A stretch of 64,000 bases of DNA from Amanita rubescens (GCA_015039365.1 WION01000078.1:122106-186105); one strand, 5' to 3'. Shown: positions 22,701 through 34,320, numbered from the stretch's first letter. Program-made: numbers and translations. The notes: generated from the sequence alone by a model not told the origin.

Positions 22701-23089
22701 GTGTCTCGAACTTCTTTATCAACGACAGTCTGACTACCCCGACCATAGGGTGCCTGAGACGCGCATGTTATTATCATTCTCGCGTCAGCGTCAGTTAGGG
22801 GAAGTCCAACACTTCCTATGCCCACGATATTCAAACAAGCGTGCGGTGCGAAGGGCAAAAGAGATGAATATGCGTATGAGCCCGGGGCCTCCAATTTATC
22901 CTCTTTCAAAATTGATTCGAGATCTTTCTACAAGATGTAGTGTGTTATATTATGCTTCATGAAAAACGAGCGCGTGGTACGTACACACAAATTTCCCTTG
23001 GTTTTTGATTGGGTACCGTCTCCCTCTTCAGAAGAGACATCCATGAGGTCAGGTTCCTGGACGGGGTCGTTCGCGCTGGAGGCCATCAT
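19740..23089 (-). CDS. 2OG-Fe(II) oxygenase-like protein, copy B
   Basis: The start at 23089 (MMASSANDPVQEPD) is followed by an acidic leader and an intron at TGT/gtacgt. The N-terminal domain is at 22909-22532. The microexon 22469-22486 gives GSHFLPHRDTQKADGMF. The catalytic exon (from 22424) has LLPSRYTGGEVHLTH, WYTDVLHEVKPVTSGYRL and a remarkable Glu/Asp run. The helical C-terminal exons follow: 21342-21013 (IRNGGVGYVMKLFKESLSEN), 20986-20770 and 20735-19740, the last with a Cys cluster IGCGSCDDCKKLDSFL and a basic end, SVIGEKRKLEA. The exon joined at 20762-20740 uses a GTATGT donor. The double-stranded beta-helix features (HxD, distal His, Arg) indicate an Fe(II)/2-oxoglutarate dioxygenase, fungal P4H-like. 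The substrate is unknown. It appears intact. Confidence 0.78.
21962..22100 (-). repeat. Glu/Asp-coding (TCCTCT)-type microsatellite in copy B
   Basis: TCC/TCT/TCG repeats on the plus strand encode about 45 mostly acidic residues between KYKEHEEE and SKECKEPD on the minus strand. At the same place copy A has a run of about seven Glu, and copies C and D have only a few charged residues. The insert lies between the catalytic core and the next helix. Confidence 0.85.
22469..22486 (-). other. 18-nt microexon encoding FLPHRD, copy B
   Basis: Minus-strand CTTCCTTCCACATAGAGA between acceptor GTAG and donor GTTCG. The phases match copy A and give GSHFLPHRDT. Confidence 0.8.
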
Positions 23090-23629
23090 AGTCGCTGGAG
23101 AAGATGAGGGCGAGAGCAATGCTCCTTATATGTGACTATTGTCTCAAGTCTCCTAGACTTGTCTTGTCTTAAAGTCTCCTAACGCTCCTATTGTAAAGTT
23201 GCCGGGCGTGGACTTTTGCTGACTGGCAGATGAGGATTGGCCTACCAATGCACCGTGATCGCGCTCGTCCGTAACAGTACGGCCACATATTCGAGGTTCA
23301 GTCTTCTGCTAGGCGATCGCCGCATCGCGGTAGCCTGAGGTTTTTCCGAGGTCAACATACGCAAACATACTGAGCAGCTATAGAAGTCGGCAGAAGAGTC
23401 TTATGCCAGCCGAGTCACAGTGATACGATGTGCGCGCAAGTAATCGGAGTTTGCCATATTGCCAGAGTGCTCATCACTTGCGCTGATGGTCATGAAGCCA
23501 CGAGCCACGTATGCGTTGCAGCCAGACATCGGAGTCATTCCATGTATCAAATATCAAAGGTGGTCAGTTATAACTAATAATGGGAATCTTTAACAGTATA
23601 CGTGTCAGTCTGAGTCTGAAGGGGGTAAA
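23090..23629. other. Spacer between oxygenase copies B and C
   Basis: About 540 bp with no recognisable coding motif. It must hold the promoter of copy B and the 3' end of copy C. No repeat or RNA gene was recognised. Confidence 0.5.
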
Positions 23630-26600
23630 TCAGCCTCGTTTCCTCTTCCCCCCTATCACCGAAGTTGTCGGTTTGGCAGTTGAAGGGCCAGGCGCATTCT
23701 GTTCATGCTGTTGAACTACCATCTCGTCCAAATCGAATGCAGCCTTGCCCTTCATGGCCTTGCAAACGTCGACATATCGATCCCCCATAATTTTTTCAAC
23801 ATTTTCCCTGCCAATCGCCTCTAACATCTTGTTTGCGACTTGAATCCGGTGCTCCCAGGTACTTATGGCAACGATTGCTGGATCTTTCGTGACCACCAGA
23901 CTATGGGGACTTCCAACACGGTGCGTTTCATGTCTCACGAGGTCTTGAGCGCTATACATCCGATCCTCCAAGTGGCTTCTTCTCGCTTGCGCGATACAAA
24001 AAATATGTTGCGATCGCGTTCCAGCTAAAAAGCGGTCCAGTTCCTGACAGTCTCCGCAACCGCAACCAATTTTGCGTAAAACCGGTTGTATAATTTGCCC
24101 CTTCCCACCAAGCACGTAACCCAGGTAGTTGGAGATCAACAGGCGAAAGAAATCGATGAACGGCGGGGCACAAACGTCGGTGTTTGTCTTCTGCAGGAGT
24201 TTGCAGAGCTCAGGTACGAGTGGCACGTAGATCTTGTTGAATTTGTCCACCAAAACACCTGACACGTTCCATACCCGGTCAAAAAAAGTGCGGCACGTAT
24301 CCATTTGGTGGGTAAGAAGACATAATTTGACGATCTTGAGCACGACTTGCACCCTTTGTTGATTACTATAGTTTACTTGCGTCTGATCGTACCAATTAGT
24401 GGTTTTTGGTTCTGCGATCACTGTATTCCATTGTCTTCCGGCACAGTCAATGCAATTGCTAATGAACTCATCCAGCATGCGAGATGCCTCGGATTGTGGG
24501 TCATTGTTTCCTGAATAACGGGCCATAGTCTTCTCTAGTACAGCTGCCTTCTGCGGATGAAGAACCCTGATAAGCTCTGTCAAAAACTGGAATGCCTTAT
24601 CAGGAACAATCTTTTTGATGGGTCTGGGTAGGAACATGATACGTCAGGAGACCCCGTTTTTCATTGGGCAACATACATTCGGTAGATGCCCTGAATTCCC
24701 TTCTTGCAGGCCCTGGAGACGAGGAATGGTACGTCGCTGAGATCGGGAGAAACATAGGATTTCAGAGCGGCTGAAACCTGATTTGAGCACCATTTTTGAA
24801 CAACATCCTTCTCATCAGATTCCGATGTGGCTTGACGAATGGCATTGATGAATGTGAACTTGTCAGGCAAGCATTTCTGGCGCAACAACCCCTCAACGCT
24901 GGATATTGACGATGTCAGCAAAGAATGTACATCAAACCCCAAGCATATACCTTGCACGAGTTTGATCAAATTTAAAGACACCCCACGCTTGAACAAGCCC
25001 GTTTTCACCCTGCACCTTAACAACGTTAAGCATAATCAGGTCTTGCCACATCTCAATGTCCTTCCATTTGTAGGCATAATCAAACATGGTCTTTATGACT
25101 GAGACCTTGTTGTCGTCTGCGTAGTGAAGGTTGCTAATAATCTGCTTTGCCAGAGTCCTATCTTCTACCGTAGGTGCATTCTCTGAAAGCGACTCCTTGA
25201 ATTGTTTCATTACGTGTCCTATTCCCCCATTCTGTATCAGAATACGAGGGAGTTGATCTGGCAACATCAATACAAAAACAGAGCGATGGTACCCTGGACG
25301 CGTGTCAGTATCAGCCAATGTTCAGAAGAGCATGCGACGCACAGTATTCGACCGTGGCACCCTCCTGCGCAACCGAAACGTGAGTGAAAACATAGACGGT
25401 TATCGGACACTTGAACTAACATTACCGGTGTAGCCACTCTCGTCTGAGGTATCAGGCCTCTCGTCATCGAGAGCATCTCTCGGGAGAAAGCAACCTTTAT
25501 CAATATTAACAGAGCGTTTGCCAGATCCAAAAACAATTTTCCCATCCAAGTCAATCATCTTCGAGAGGGAGATGGACACGTCCACTTCTTCAAAGCCATG
25601 CATGCTGTATCCGTGTCTCCGGATGTCGTCATCTTCTGACCATCCATGGAAATGATATTCCATGTTTGCGAGGAGGATCGGAAACTCTAGTCCTTCTGCT
25701 GCTGCGCGAACGAGCGCAACCCTCTCCTCGTCCTCCCCCTTCAAGCAGGATACCCCACGTCTGAAATCCACCTCGCTATATTTGTGTTTCAGAAGATACG
25801 CGATGTAGCCACATTCTTCCGATTCCTCATATTTTCCCATCTCCCAATTGCGCAGCACTTTTCTAAGCTTCCCGCATGGACCATCGTCAGTCGGAGCCAT
25901 TGGCAATGGCACGCGTGGTGATGTGTGGATGAGGTTATAAGAGAGTGCAAGTCGATACCCTGAGGTAACCGGCTTCACCTCATGCAATACGTCGGTGTAC
26001 CAAGCGAGGACAGCAGTATTTGCCGAAGATGATGCGGAGAAGTCAATGATCTGTGTCTTTGATGCATGCGTAACGTGAATCTCCCCACCAGTGTACTCCG
26101 AAGGTAGGAGCACAATCATTGTTGCAAACATGTTGTCCTCCTTTTGAGTGCTACATCCAAAAGTCGTTAGAAAGAAAATCGCTAGAGATATGCCTTAAGA
26201 CGAACTCTCTATGCGGAAGGAAGCTAGCACAAGGTCGTCAGCCAACAAACTATTCAAGAGAAGATAAGTCTCACCGTGAACCAGTCTCGTAAATCAACAG
26301 TTTATAAAACTGGCACCGCGGTGGAGTATCGTAATTTTTAACGCCGAGAGCGGGACACACGGTCTGAGCAGCTAAGTCTTGTACATAGGTGTGCCAGTTC
26401 GGATTTTCAAATTTAACACGCGCAGGTTCGATTTCCCAAGTATCCCGTACGTGCTTGTTAACTATGGTCTGATTACCTTGACCAAAGGGCGCCTGAGATG
26501 CGCATGCAATTACCCTTTTTGCGTCAGTCTCGGTAAGGGGTAAACCAACTTTTCCGAGGCTCTCGATGTTCAAGCAGGGGTACGGTGCAATAGGTAAAAG

Positions 26601-26853
26601 GGACGAGTGTGCATATGAGCCCGGCAGCTCCAGTTTGTCCTCTTGCAAGGCTAGTTCAAGTCGTTTCTAAAAAAAAATGCAGTATTCAGCTTCTCAAAAA
26701 AACCCGCGCAATGACCGCTGTACGTACGCATACTAAATAACCTTCGTCTTCCGAATCATAATATTTTTTTGGTCCTTGCCGGATCATCCGGGTGTCGTCT
26801 TCGTCCTCAGAAGTGAGCTCTATAACATCAGACTCAGAGTCATTCGAGGCCAT
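23630..26853 (-). CDS. 2OG-Fe(II) oxygenase-like protein, copy C
   Basis: The start at 26853 (MASNDSESDVIELTSEDEDD) gives an acidic leader like the other copies. The N-terminal domain is at 26648-26271. The microexon 26206-26223 gives GSRFLPHRDTQKEDNMF. The catalytic exon (26131-25400) has LLPSEYTGGEIHVTH and WYTDVLHEVKPVTSGYRL, with no long acidic insert. The helical exons 25318-24932 (IQNGGIGHVMKQFKESLSEN) and 25023-24661 and the final exon from about 24620 (RPIKKIVPDKAFQFLTELI) lead to IGCGCGDCQELDRFL and a basic C-terminus, SVIGGKRKRG. All iron and 2-oxoglutarate contact positions seen in copies A and B are kept. It appears intact. The basic tail might be a nuclear localisation signal, which is an inference only. 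Confidence 0.78.
26206..26223 (-). other. 18-nt microexon encoding FLPHRD, copy C
   Basis: Minus-strand CTTCCTTCCGCATAGAGA between acceptor CTAG and donor GTTCG. The residue before it is Arg in this copy (GSR) instead of His, but HRD is kept. Confidence 0.8.
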
Positions 26854-27130
26854 CGTAGTCGCCGAAGATAAGAAACCGTGGCACGTCGCGTCCAAGTCGC
26901 GTCAGTTGAGAATTACTAATTAGTGTGGGTAACAATCAACAGCGGGTTCTTAAGGTGTACCCGGTAACCACCGCGAACAATCGCAGTCGAGGGAAAAGAA
27001 ACTTGGTCTTATATTACTAGTCCGACAGTACAGTATCATACGCAAGATAACTTTTCCGAGAGGCCCAAAATGCGAAGACAACACTGATCAACTCAGAACT
27101 TTGTAGATCTAGACTTTTCCATTACCAGGA

Positions 27131-30100
27131 CTAATCCATAACAGTAATGACCTCGGTTTCACGTTTCCTTTTTCCCCCAATCACCGAAGTAGTCGGTTTC
27201 GACGGTTTGACGGTTGACGTTGATGCTACAGGGCCGGGTACATCCTGCCGCTGAACTACCGTCTTGTCCAAGCGGAAGGGACCCTGACCCCTTATGGCCG
27301 CGCAAACGTCGCCATATCGATTTCCCATGATCTTCTCGACATTTTTCGCGCCAATCGCGCCAAACATGGTGTTAACGGCTTTGATCCGGTATTCCCACAT
27401 ATTCGTTTTCTTGACCACCAGGCTATAGGGACTCCCACAGCGTTCCGTTTCGTGTGTCACAAGGTCTCGAGCGCTATTCATCTGTTGCTCCAAGTGACTT
27501 CTTCTCTTTTGGACGAAACGGAAAGTATGCGTCGACTCCTTTCCAGCTATAAAACGGTCCAATTCTTGACAGTCAGCGCAACCGCAACCGATTTTGCGTG
27601 CCGGTTGTACATTTTGTCCCTTTGTACCAAGCACGTAACACAGGTAGTGGGAGATCAACAAGCGGAAGAAATCGATAAATGGCGGAGAACAGATGTCGGT
27701 GCTTGTCTTCTGCAGGAGTTTGCAGAGATCAGGTACAAGCGGCGTATAGGTTTTTTCAAACTTATCCACCACTTCGCCTGCCACGTTCCATACTTTGTCG
27801 AGGAAAGCGGTGCATTTATCCATTTGGCGAGTAAGAAGACATAATTCGACGATGTCGAGAATGCATTTCAGCCTTTGGTTTGGATAGAACGAGGTATTCC
27901 AGCCAACCGTCAGTGGACCCGATGCCACCACATCCCATTGTTTTCCGGCACAATCGAGACAGCTCCTAATAAACTCATCCAGTGTACGAGCTGCTTCAGA
28001 TTGCGGATCTTTGCTCCTTGCGCAACGCGCTGCAGTTTTTTGTAGAACAACAGTCCGCATCGAAACAAGGTCCATGAGAAGCAGGGTTAAAAACTGAAAT
28101 GCCTTTTCAGGAACAAATTTTTCAATGGGCCTGAAGAGGTAAATCAGGGACGTCGACTTTTGAAACAGTTCAATATGAAACATACAATGACCGGATGCTT
28201 TGAATTCCGTTCTCGCCGGCCATGGAGGCAAGGAATGGTGCGTCCTTGACGTTAGGAGAAACATAGGATGTCAGAGCGATCGAAACCTGATTCGAGCACC
28301 ATTTTTGGATAGCATCTTTCTCATTCGATTCTGAGGCTGCTTGACGGATAGTATTGATAGAGGTGAGCTTATCAGTTAAGCCTCTGTTACGCAATAAGTC
28401 CTCAATGCTAGATATTAATGATGTTAGTAGGAAACGAACATCGAACACCAAGAACGTACCCTGGGCAAGTTTGATCAAATTTGAAAACACGCCACGCTCG
28501 AAGTAGTCCATTTTCACCCTGCGCTTCAATATTGCCCCAACTTTTGAATACTTGTTGCCATATCTCAACGTCTTTCAATTTGTAGGCAAAATTAAACATG
28601 GCTTTCGTAATTGGGACCTTGTCATTGCCTGCGTTGTAGTAAAGGTTACTAATAATCTGCTTTGCCAGCTCTTTATGGTTTTTCGTAGGCGCATCCACGG
28701 AAAGCGAGTCCTTGAATAGCTTCATCACGTATTCTATTCCACCATTCCTCAGTAGAATACCAGGGAGCTTGTCTGACAATATCAGTACGAAAACAGAGCG
28801 ACGGTACGCTACACGCGTGTTAGTATTAGACGACATTAACATGAATAGGCCACGTACAGTAGGCCACTGCGGTTCCCTCCTGCGCAACCACAACGTGAGT
28901 AAAAACATACGACATTATCTGACACTTGGACTAACATAACTGGAATAACCACTCTCCATTGAGTGATCGGGACTCGCGCCATCCAGAGCATGCCTCGGGA
29001 GAAAGAGGTCTTCACCAATCTCCATGGAGCGCTTAGGGCCAAGCACTACATTCCCGTCCAAGTCGACGATATTCGAGAGGGTGACGTCTATGAACTCATT
29101 ATCAAAATCGTCTACCTCCCGATCGCTAAAATCGTCAAAATCGCCAAACCTAGAGTATGCGGGGTCGTATGCGCATATAGGCCGACGCTTTGACCAACGG
29201 TAGTCGCAATCATCCAAGCCTCCTGAAACATGATACTCCATGTTAGCAAGGAGGATCACGAAGCCCAGTCCTTCTGCGGCTGCACGAACAAGTGCAACTC
29301 TTTCTTCATCCTGTCCCTTCAAGCAGGATACCCCACGACTGAAATCCCCGGCGTCATACTGGTGTTTTAGGAGATACGCGATGTGATCACAGTCTTTCGG
29401 TTTCTCGTATCTTCCCTTCTCCCATTTATCCAGCAGTTGCCTGAGCTCCCCGCATGGACCATCGTCAGCTGGAGCCATTGGCACCGGCATGCGTGATGAC
29501 GTGTGCATGAGGTTATAGGAGAGCGCAAGTCGATAGCCAGAGGTTACTGGTTTCACTTCATGTAGTACGTCGGTGTACCAGGCAAGGACGGCAGTACTCG
29601 TCAAAGAGGACGCAGAGAAATCAATGACCTGTGTTTTCGAAGCATGAGTAAGGTGAATCTCCCCGCCAGTGTATCGAGACGGTAAGAAAATGATCATGGT
29701 TGCGAAAATGCCGTCCGCTTTTTTGGTTCTATATCCGAACGTCATAAGAATAAAATTTGCTAGATATATATGTTAAAACGAACTCTTTATGCGGAGGGAG
29801 GCTACCGAGATATCAGTCAATAAGCCATTAGAGAGACGAGGTGCCGCACCATGAACCAGTCCCGTAAATTAAAAGTTTATATAACTCGCACCGCGGTGGA
29901 GTGTCAAGTTTTTTCAAACCGAGAGCGGGCGACACGGTCTGAACGGCCATATCTTGTACATAGGTAAGCCAATTCGGATTTTCGAATTTGACGCGCGCCG
30001 GATTGATTTCCCAAGTATCTCGTACTTTCTTGCTGGTCTGGTTACCTCGACCATGGGGCGCCTGAGATGCGCATGCTATTACCCTTTTTGCTTCAGTTTC

Positions 30101-30340
30101 AGACAGAGGCAATCCAATACATCCAAGGCCCTCGATGTTTAAGCAAGGGTAAGGTGCGAAAGGCAAAAGAGATGAGTATCTGTATGATCCTGACTCCCCC
30201 ATTTTTTTCTCTTGCAAGGCTATTTCAAGATCCTCCTAAAAACATTATATTTTAATGGTTTCTATCAGGTCAAGCGCTGTACGTACACATAAGTGCCCCC
30301 CTGCTGCTGCCGGGACAGCCTTGCTCGCGCTTGAGGTCAT
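27131..30340 (-). CDS. 2OG-Fe(II) oxygenase-like protein, copy D, altered iron motif
   Basis: The start at 30340 (MTSSASKAVPAAAGG) lacks the acidic leader of the other copies. The N-terminal domain at 30217-29850 has GSYRYSSLLPFAPYPCLNI. The microexon 29784-29801 joins as GSCLPPHKETKKADGIF, so the HxD of the other copies becomes HxE. The catalytic exon 29745-28915 keeps FLPSRYTGGEIHLTH, WYTDVLHEVKPVTSGYRL and a longer Asp-rich insert (FGDFDDFSDREVDDFDN). The helical exons 28908-28408, 28568-28170 and the last exon from about 28124 (PIEKFVPEKAF) end with IGCGCADCQELDRFI and KRKRETEVITVMD. The frame is open throughout. Glu in place of the Asp ligand usually weakens iron-dependent catalysis in this superfamily, so this copy may be impaired or neofunctional; that is inference. 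Confidence 0.75.
29784..29801 (-). other. 18-nt microexon encoding LPPHK(E), copy D
   Basis: Minus-strand CCTCCCTCCGCATAAAGA between acceptor GTAG and donor GTTCG. The first base of the next exon is A here (T or C in copies A to C), so the split codon becomes GAA (Glu) instead of GAT or GAC (Asp). Confidence 0.75.
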
Positions 30341-30695
30341 TGTAGTAGTCAAAGATGTAAGAATAAAGACCGTGACGCGTCGCGTCGCGTGCGGCGGTAG
30401 TTGAAAATTAGCGCGACGCGAATTAGCGATCAATGATGGTGGCCATGGTGTTAGTAGTAAACGCACTACTCACTGGCATTGAAAGTGTTCCGAGTCAGCG
30501 TGGCGACCCCATATTCAGCCAGAGATTCAAAAGGCTGACCCAAACATGGCTTGATCTTACATGCTGGGCGAGGCCTTAGTGTTAGGATATGCACTCATTA
30601 TGATAGTAATACAGTAGAATCGTTTGAAGCACCTTTATACACTCGAGCTCAAAATCGGAGTCTCAATTGCTCTAGATCTGAAGATCTGATCGATC
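30341..30695. other. Divergent spacer between oxygenase copy D and F-box gene 1
   Basis: This holds the promoters of two divergent genes. The part from about 30580 (TTAGTGTTAGGATATGCACT) is shared with the upstream region of F-box gene 2 at 40443 onward, so it belongs to the F-box duplication unit. Confidence 0.5.
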
Positions 30696-31894
30696 ATGAA
30701 TGGACACTCGAAAATACCCTCCGAAATTTTCTGCGAAATATTACAACTCCTCTGCTATAAACCTATCTCTCTCCATGTTCTGAATAATAGCTCGCGTTTT
30801 GGAGTATTCCCGTGGGCTGTAGGACAAGTTTGTAGGCGCTGGAGGGACGAATTTTTATCCTACCCACATCTATGGACCTCCCTTTCCCTACGGTATCGTC
30901 CCACCGACATTGTCAACGTGGATCGCCTCCACGAAATGAGTCGGCGTACACTGTTGTACCTCGAACGATCCAAGCAGCTACCACTCACCATAACCGTCTG
31001 CATCAGGAAAACACCAAATTGCGAACTAGATATAATTAGACATAGGGCGTATTACGGTCTATTAAAATGTCTAGATACTTGTAGTGTCAGTTAAATGGTG
31101 TTAAATATGTGAATTATGGTAAGTTACTTGAACTACAATGGGGGCTATTTAGGACCGTGAAATAACAAGTAAGTACAAGAGTCCGTAAAAGAGTTAACAA
31201 TGAATGTGTCTCGTGATGGCGTCCGAGACTCCGCGTCTGTATTATTATTCCATCCCGAGGTATCGTTCTTCCGGGAACAGGTGATAGATTTACTGGCAAG
31301 CCGGGCCTTGAGATGATGGGAATGCAACCAACCATATCCAAAGCACCATCCCAATGACGAGATTCAGGAAAACGGTGCGCCGAGGCCATCAATGATGAGA
31401 AGCTCGTCGAAGAAGCCTCTCAGGCTCCACTGTGGCCCAACAAGGTAGAAAGACTGCAAGACATGTACGTCAATAAAGGGGAGACAAGCGTGAATTAATA
31501 CTCACTTGTACCAAGCGTTGCCATTGCGCTGCTTCGCTTCGCTCATCTGCGCCTACCTGTCCCGTGCGGCCCGTTCGAGGCTTCTGGCAGCGCTCCAGCC
31601 GAAAAACACCCTCCTCTCTCCGCATCCGCTGGCACAATCTTCTACACAGTCGAGTGGTGGAGCGCTCAGTGCATCACACTGATACCACCATATCCATGAT
31701 ATTGAGCTTGGTGGGACGGTGATGACACGGTCGGATGGTTAGGTAGGGTTAGGTGCAGGACTCGGACTTCGCAACTGTAAGTCATGTGTTATTACATAAG
31801 TTCTCACGCACGGTTCAGGTATTAAATAAACATGTTGAATGTTCGACTTTGCATCTTCACGCTTGTCTCTTCCCACAAACATTGCTGCCGCACC

Positions 31895-32090
31895 TAGCCT
31901 CTCTCTGTGGTCCACAATGCGGACGCGCCCACCTGTTAGCTCCCTGCCGCACCTGGTCCTCAATGTGGACATGCCTGTTACCTCCCTGCCGCACCTAGCT
32001 CTCTGTGGTCCTCAATGTGGACGTGCCCACCCTGTCAGCTCCCTGCCGTACCTAGCTCTCTCTCTCTCTCTCTGTGGTCCTCAACTGCAT
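31895..32090 (+). repeat. Minisatellite with units like CTCCCTGCCGCACCTAG
   Basis: Three to four imperfect units of roughly 50-65 bp share GTGGTCCTCAATGTGGAC and CTCCCTGCCGCACCT. A (CT)n run follows at about 32056-32074. They lie inside the inverted-repeat element. Confidence 0.7.
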
Positions 32091-32410
32091 AACCCTGCAA
32101 TCGTGCCCTCTCTGCCTGTCAAGTGACTTGACAAGCATTCTCCACTCACCATTAGCCGCTTCTCCTAGGGCTTCATTAATTTATTAATAAGCCATGCATC
32201 TACATACTGAGTCTTTATACACCATATATATGTATCCTCTATGTAAGCTGCAATGAGAATATAGCTTGGTTTGTTGCCATGAACCTGAATGACCTGTGAG
32301 AATGGGCTGAGGTAGGATGAATTAACCTGGCTTATTTCACTGTAATTATGTTAATTTACACGTAAAATATGGGTAGCAGTTAGGGACTGCCCTGAAAAAA
32401 GATTGCACCT

Positions 32411-32444
32411 AATTATGGGCAATTAGAGGTAATTACCCATAATT
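32411..32444. repeat. Palindrome near right end of the element
   Basis: AATTATGGG at 32411-32419 pairs with CCCATAATT at 32436-32444 across a 16-nt loop. A subterminal hairpin of this kind is common in non-autonomous DNA elements. Confidence 0.6.
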
Positions 32445-33421
32445 GTCAGTTTGGCATTTTCCTGATGTGCACCGTAGACGACCGTGACAGAAGATCAAAA
32501 CCGGCGATCGAAATTTTTCCTAGGACGACGTGGAAGCTATTACTGTCTTGTTCTGAGAGATGGGAAAGGGCGGATCTGGCACTGTGCTACGAGCCTCCCC
32601 TACTTGATCTTTTCAGATGTAAAATGCCGATCCTTAAATCGCTAAGGCTCCATGAGGCATTAATCTACTCCTCATATTTCGAGTTATACCACCAATTTAC
32701 CTCCGCGCCGCGTCTTGTCGAACTTGACCTTAGATGGTCGGAAAGATGGGTGTTTCCTTGGTTGCAGTTGACGAAAGTCAAGATAAAGAAATATATTCAC
32801 AGCAAAGAGCTGAAAACAATTTTACCACAGTTACAAAACGTCGAGGAGCTACGCGTGGGCCAGGTCATCGTCTGGGACCGTGATCGCGGCAAGTGCCCTT
32901 TCCGCCTTGCCTCTCTCCGGTTGCTTGCAGTCCAAATGTATCCTCTTGAAATCCTGACATGGATCGAAGCGCCTTTATTGGAACATCTCTGGGTGGATTG
33001 GTGTCCAATGTATGACGAGCTACAATGTTCGCTTATATTCACTGAAGAACTATCATCATTTATCCATCGTTCGTCATGCCACATTCGCCAATTGACACTG
33101 CACAACCATGTATGTCAACTGTTGCCCTGTCTTATGAAGTTACTTTCGAGCGTCGAGGTGCTCTGCATCAAGACGACGGTATATGGACATGGCTCTTTCC
33201 TTGTAGAGCATATTACGCGGATGAATGATGGCATTTGCCTGCCTAACCTACAGGAATTGGAGGTGTCATGTCTCCAGGGCCGAGATGATGATGAGGAGAT
33301 TATGACCGCGATATCTGGTCTCTTGGAAACATGGAGTGAAGAGTCGAGGTTGATATCTATGAGACGCAAGGACATGCTGCTCGAGTCAACAATGGTACGA
33401 ATGTCCATGTCGTTCAAATGA

Positions 33422-33642
33422 CTGGCCTGCTTTGGGATCAATTGGACTTCACCTATCACATACACGGGGATATGTACTCATTATGCAGTAGAACCTCACG
33501 ACTCATTTGAAGCATAGTACGAATATCCATGTCGTTCAAATGACCAACCTGTTGTACTTCACTATTATTGTAGTCCGTACTTATATACCGATTGTAAGGA
33601 CGACGCGTTGAACTACGTTAGAATACTCCGATGTCATGAAAT
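33422..33642 (+). other. 3' flank of F-box gene 1, repeated in inverse near 60780-60938
   Basis: This sequence (CATACACGGGGATATGTACT, then GTAGAACCTCACGACTCATT) recurs in reverse complement at 60780-60938 next to F-box gene 3. The last five bases, GAAAT, are the left target duplication of the retrotransposon. Confidence 0.75.
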
Positions 33643-33966
33643 TGTCACGAGCCTTAGACAGGCTACACAACACAAGACTCAATCACTCGTAGATACTGCT
33701 GACCGTGTCAAGCAGCGAGGGCGAATACAAGAACCGTCGAGGTTCAGGGCAAAGTCAAGAGGGGGGCTCCGAGCTGTCCAAGGAAAGACTAGCTTGTTGC
33801 TTAGGGTATGTACTACAATATACGCTACTTATATACTACCTAGGGCGTAGGGTATGAGTCATTGGGTACAGGGTATGAGTCATACTATGTCATAGGGCGT
33901 AGGGTACATGAGTCAGTACATGCACGAAGCATGCGGCGTATCAAGGAGTAAAACAGGGGCTTGACA
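33643..33966 (-). repeat. 3' LTR (left copy)
   Basis: 324 bp, matching 39902-40225. It contains the GGGTATGAGTCAT sub-repeats. The internal side lacks a long purine tract; the bases just inside read AAACGGAGGCTA on the element strand. Confidence 0.95.
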
Positions 33967-34320
33967 TAGCCTCCGTTTCAAGGTTCGGATTCCAGACGAA
34001 CTGGAAGGGGATCCAAAAATTCGATGGTATGACAATTGGCACTCACGTTCTTCCTGATGCTCCTTCGTCTTTACCCGTTACCAGACCTGCGTCCAATGCC
34101 GACGGGAGGTTACTATCGAGTGCTAAGGTTAGGCCTTTCGACTTTCCACATAGGGGTCCGTCTCCAGGGTTCACCGAATACCCTATTGACATCTCACGAT
34201 TCCTCGTTCGAGGCGTCACCCATGATCTTGCCTAGGCGCGTCCTCTCCCGATTCCTCGCTGTTTCTTTCTTTTTCTCTCCCTGTTCGTATCGGATCTTGT
34301 TGCTACAGGTATCAGTCACT

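Larger units (their letters stand above)
31001..32467. mobile_element. Non-autonomous terminal-inverted-repeat element in F-box gene 1
   Basis: The ends are inverted repeats beginning CATCAGGAAAA on both sides, with 18 of 21 outer bases matching. The interrupted gene has ACCGTCTG before and TGCACCGT after, so a 2-bp TG duplication is the simplest reading; a wider TGCA is possible if the element starts at TCAGG. The 1467-bp interior has no transposase motif. It contains a minisatellite near 31895-32090 and a palindrome near the right end. The superfamily was not recognised. Confidence 0.75.
30696..33421 (+). pseudogene. F-box/LRR-like gene 1, split by a transposable element
   Basis: The 5' part (30696-31000) encodes IPSEIFCEILQLLC, the start of an F-box, then VGQVCRRWRDEFLSYPHLW and ERSKQLPLTITV. 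The 3' part (32472-33421) continues with TVDDRDRRSKPAIEIFPRTTWKLLLSC and the leucine-rich region to the conserved end MVRMSMSFK. The two parts match the uninterrupted F-box genes elsewhere in the window, and their frames agree on either side of the insertion at 31001-32467. The element brings stop codons (31093-31095), so the gene is disrupted. No other lesion was seen, so the insertion is probably younger than the duplication. F-box proteins act as SCF ubiquitin-ligase adaptors; the target is unknown. Confidence 0.8.

Noticed and set aside
31839..32126. Cys/Pro-rich frame resembling a small secreted protein
   Set aside because: It follows the minisatellite units inside the inserted element and changes with repeat length; no signal peptide or splicing pattern.
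33608..33850. Short plus-strand frame with Arg/Gln-rich protein
   Set aside because: It begins at a TTG and lies mostly inside the retrotransposon LTR.
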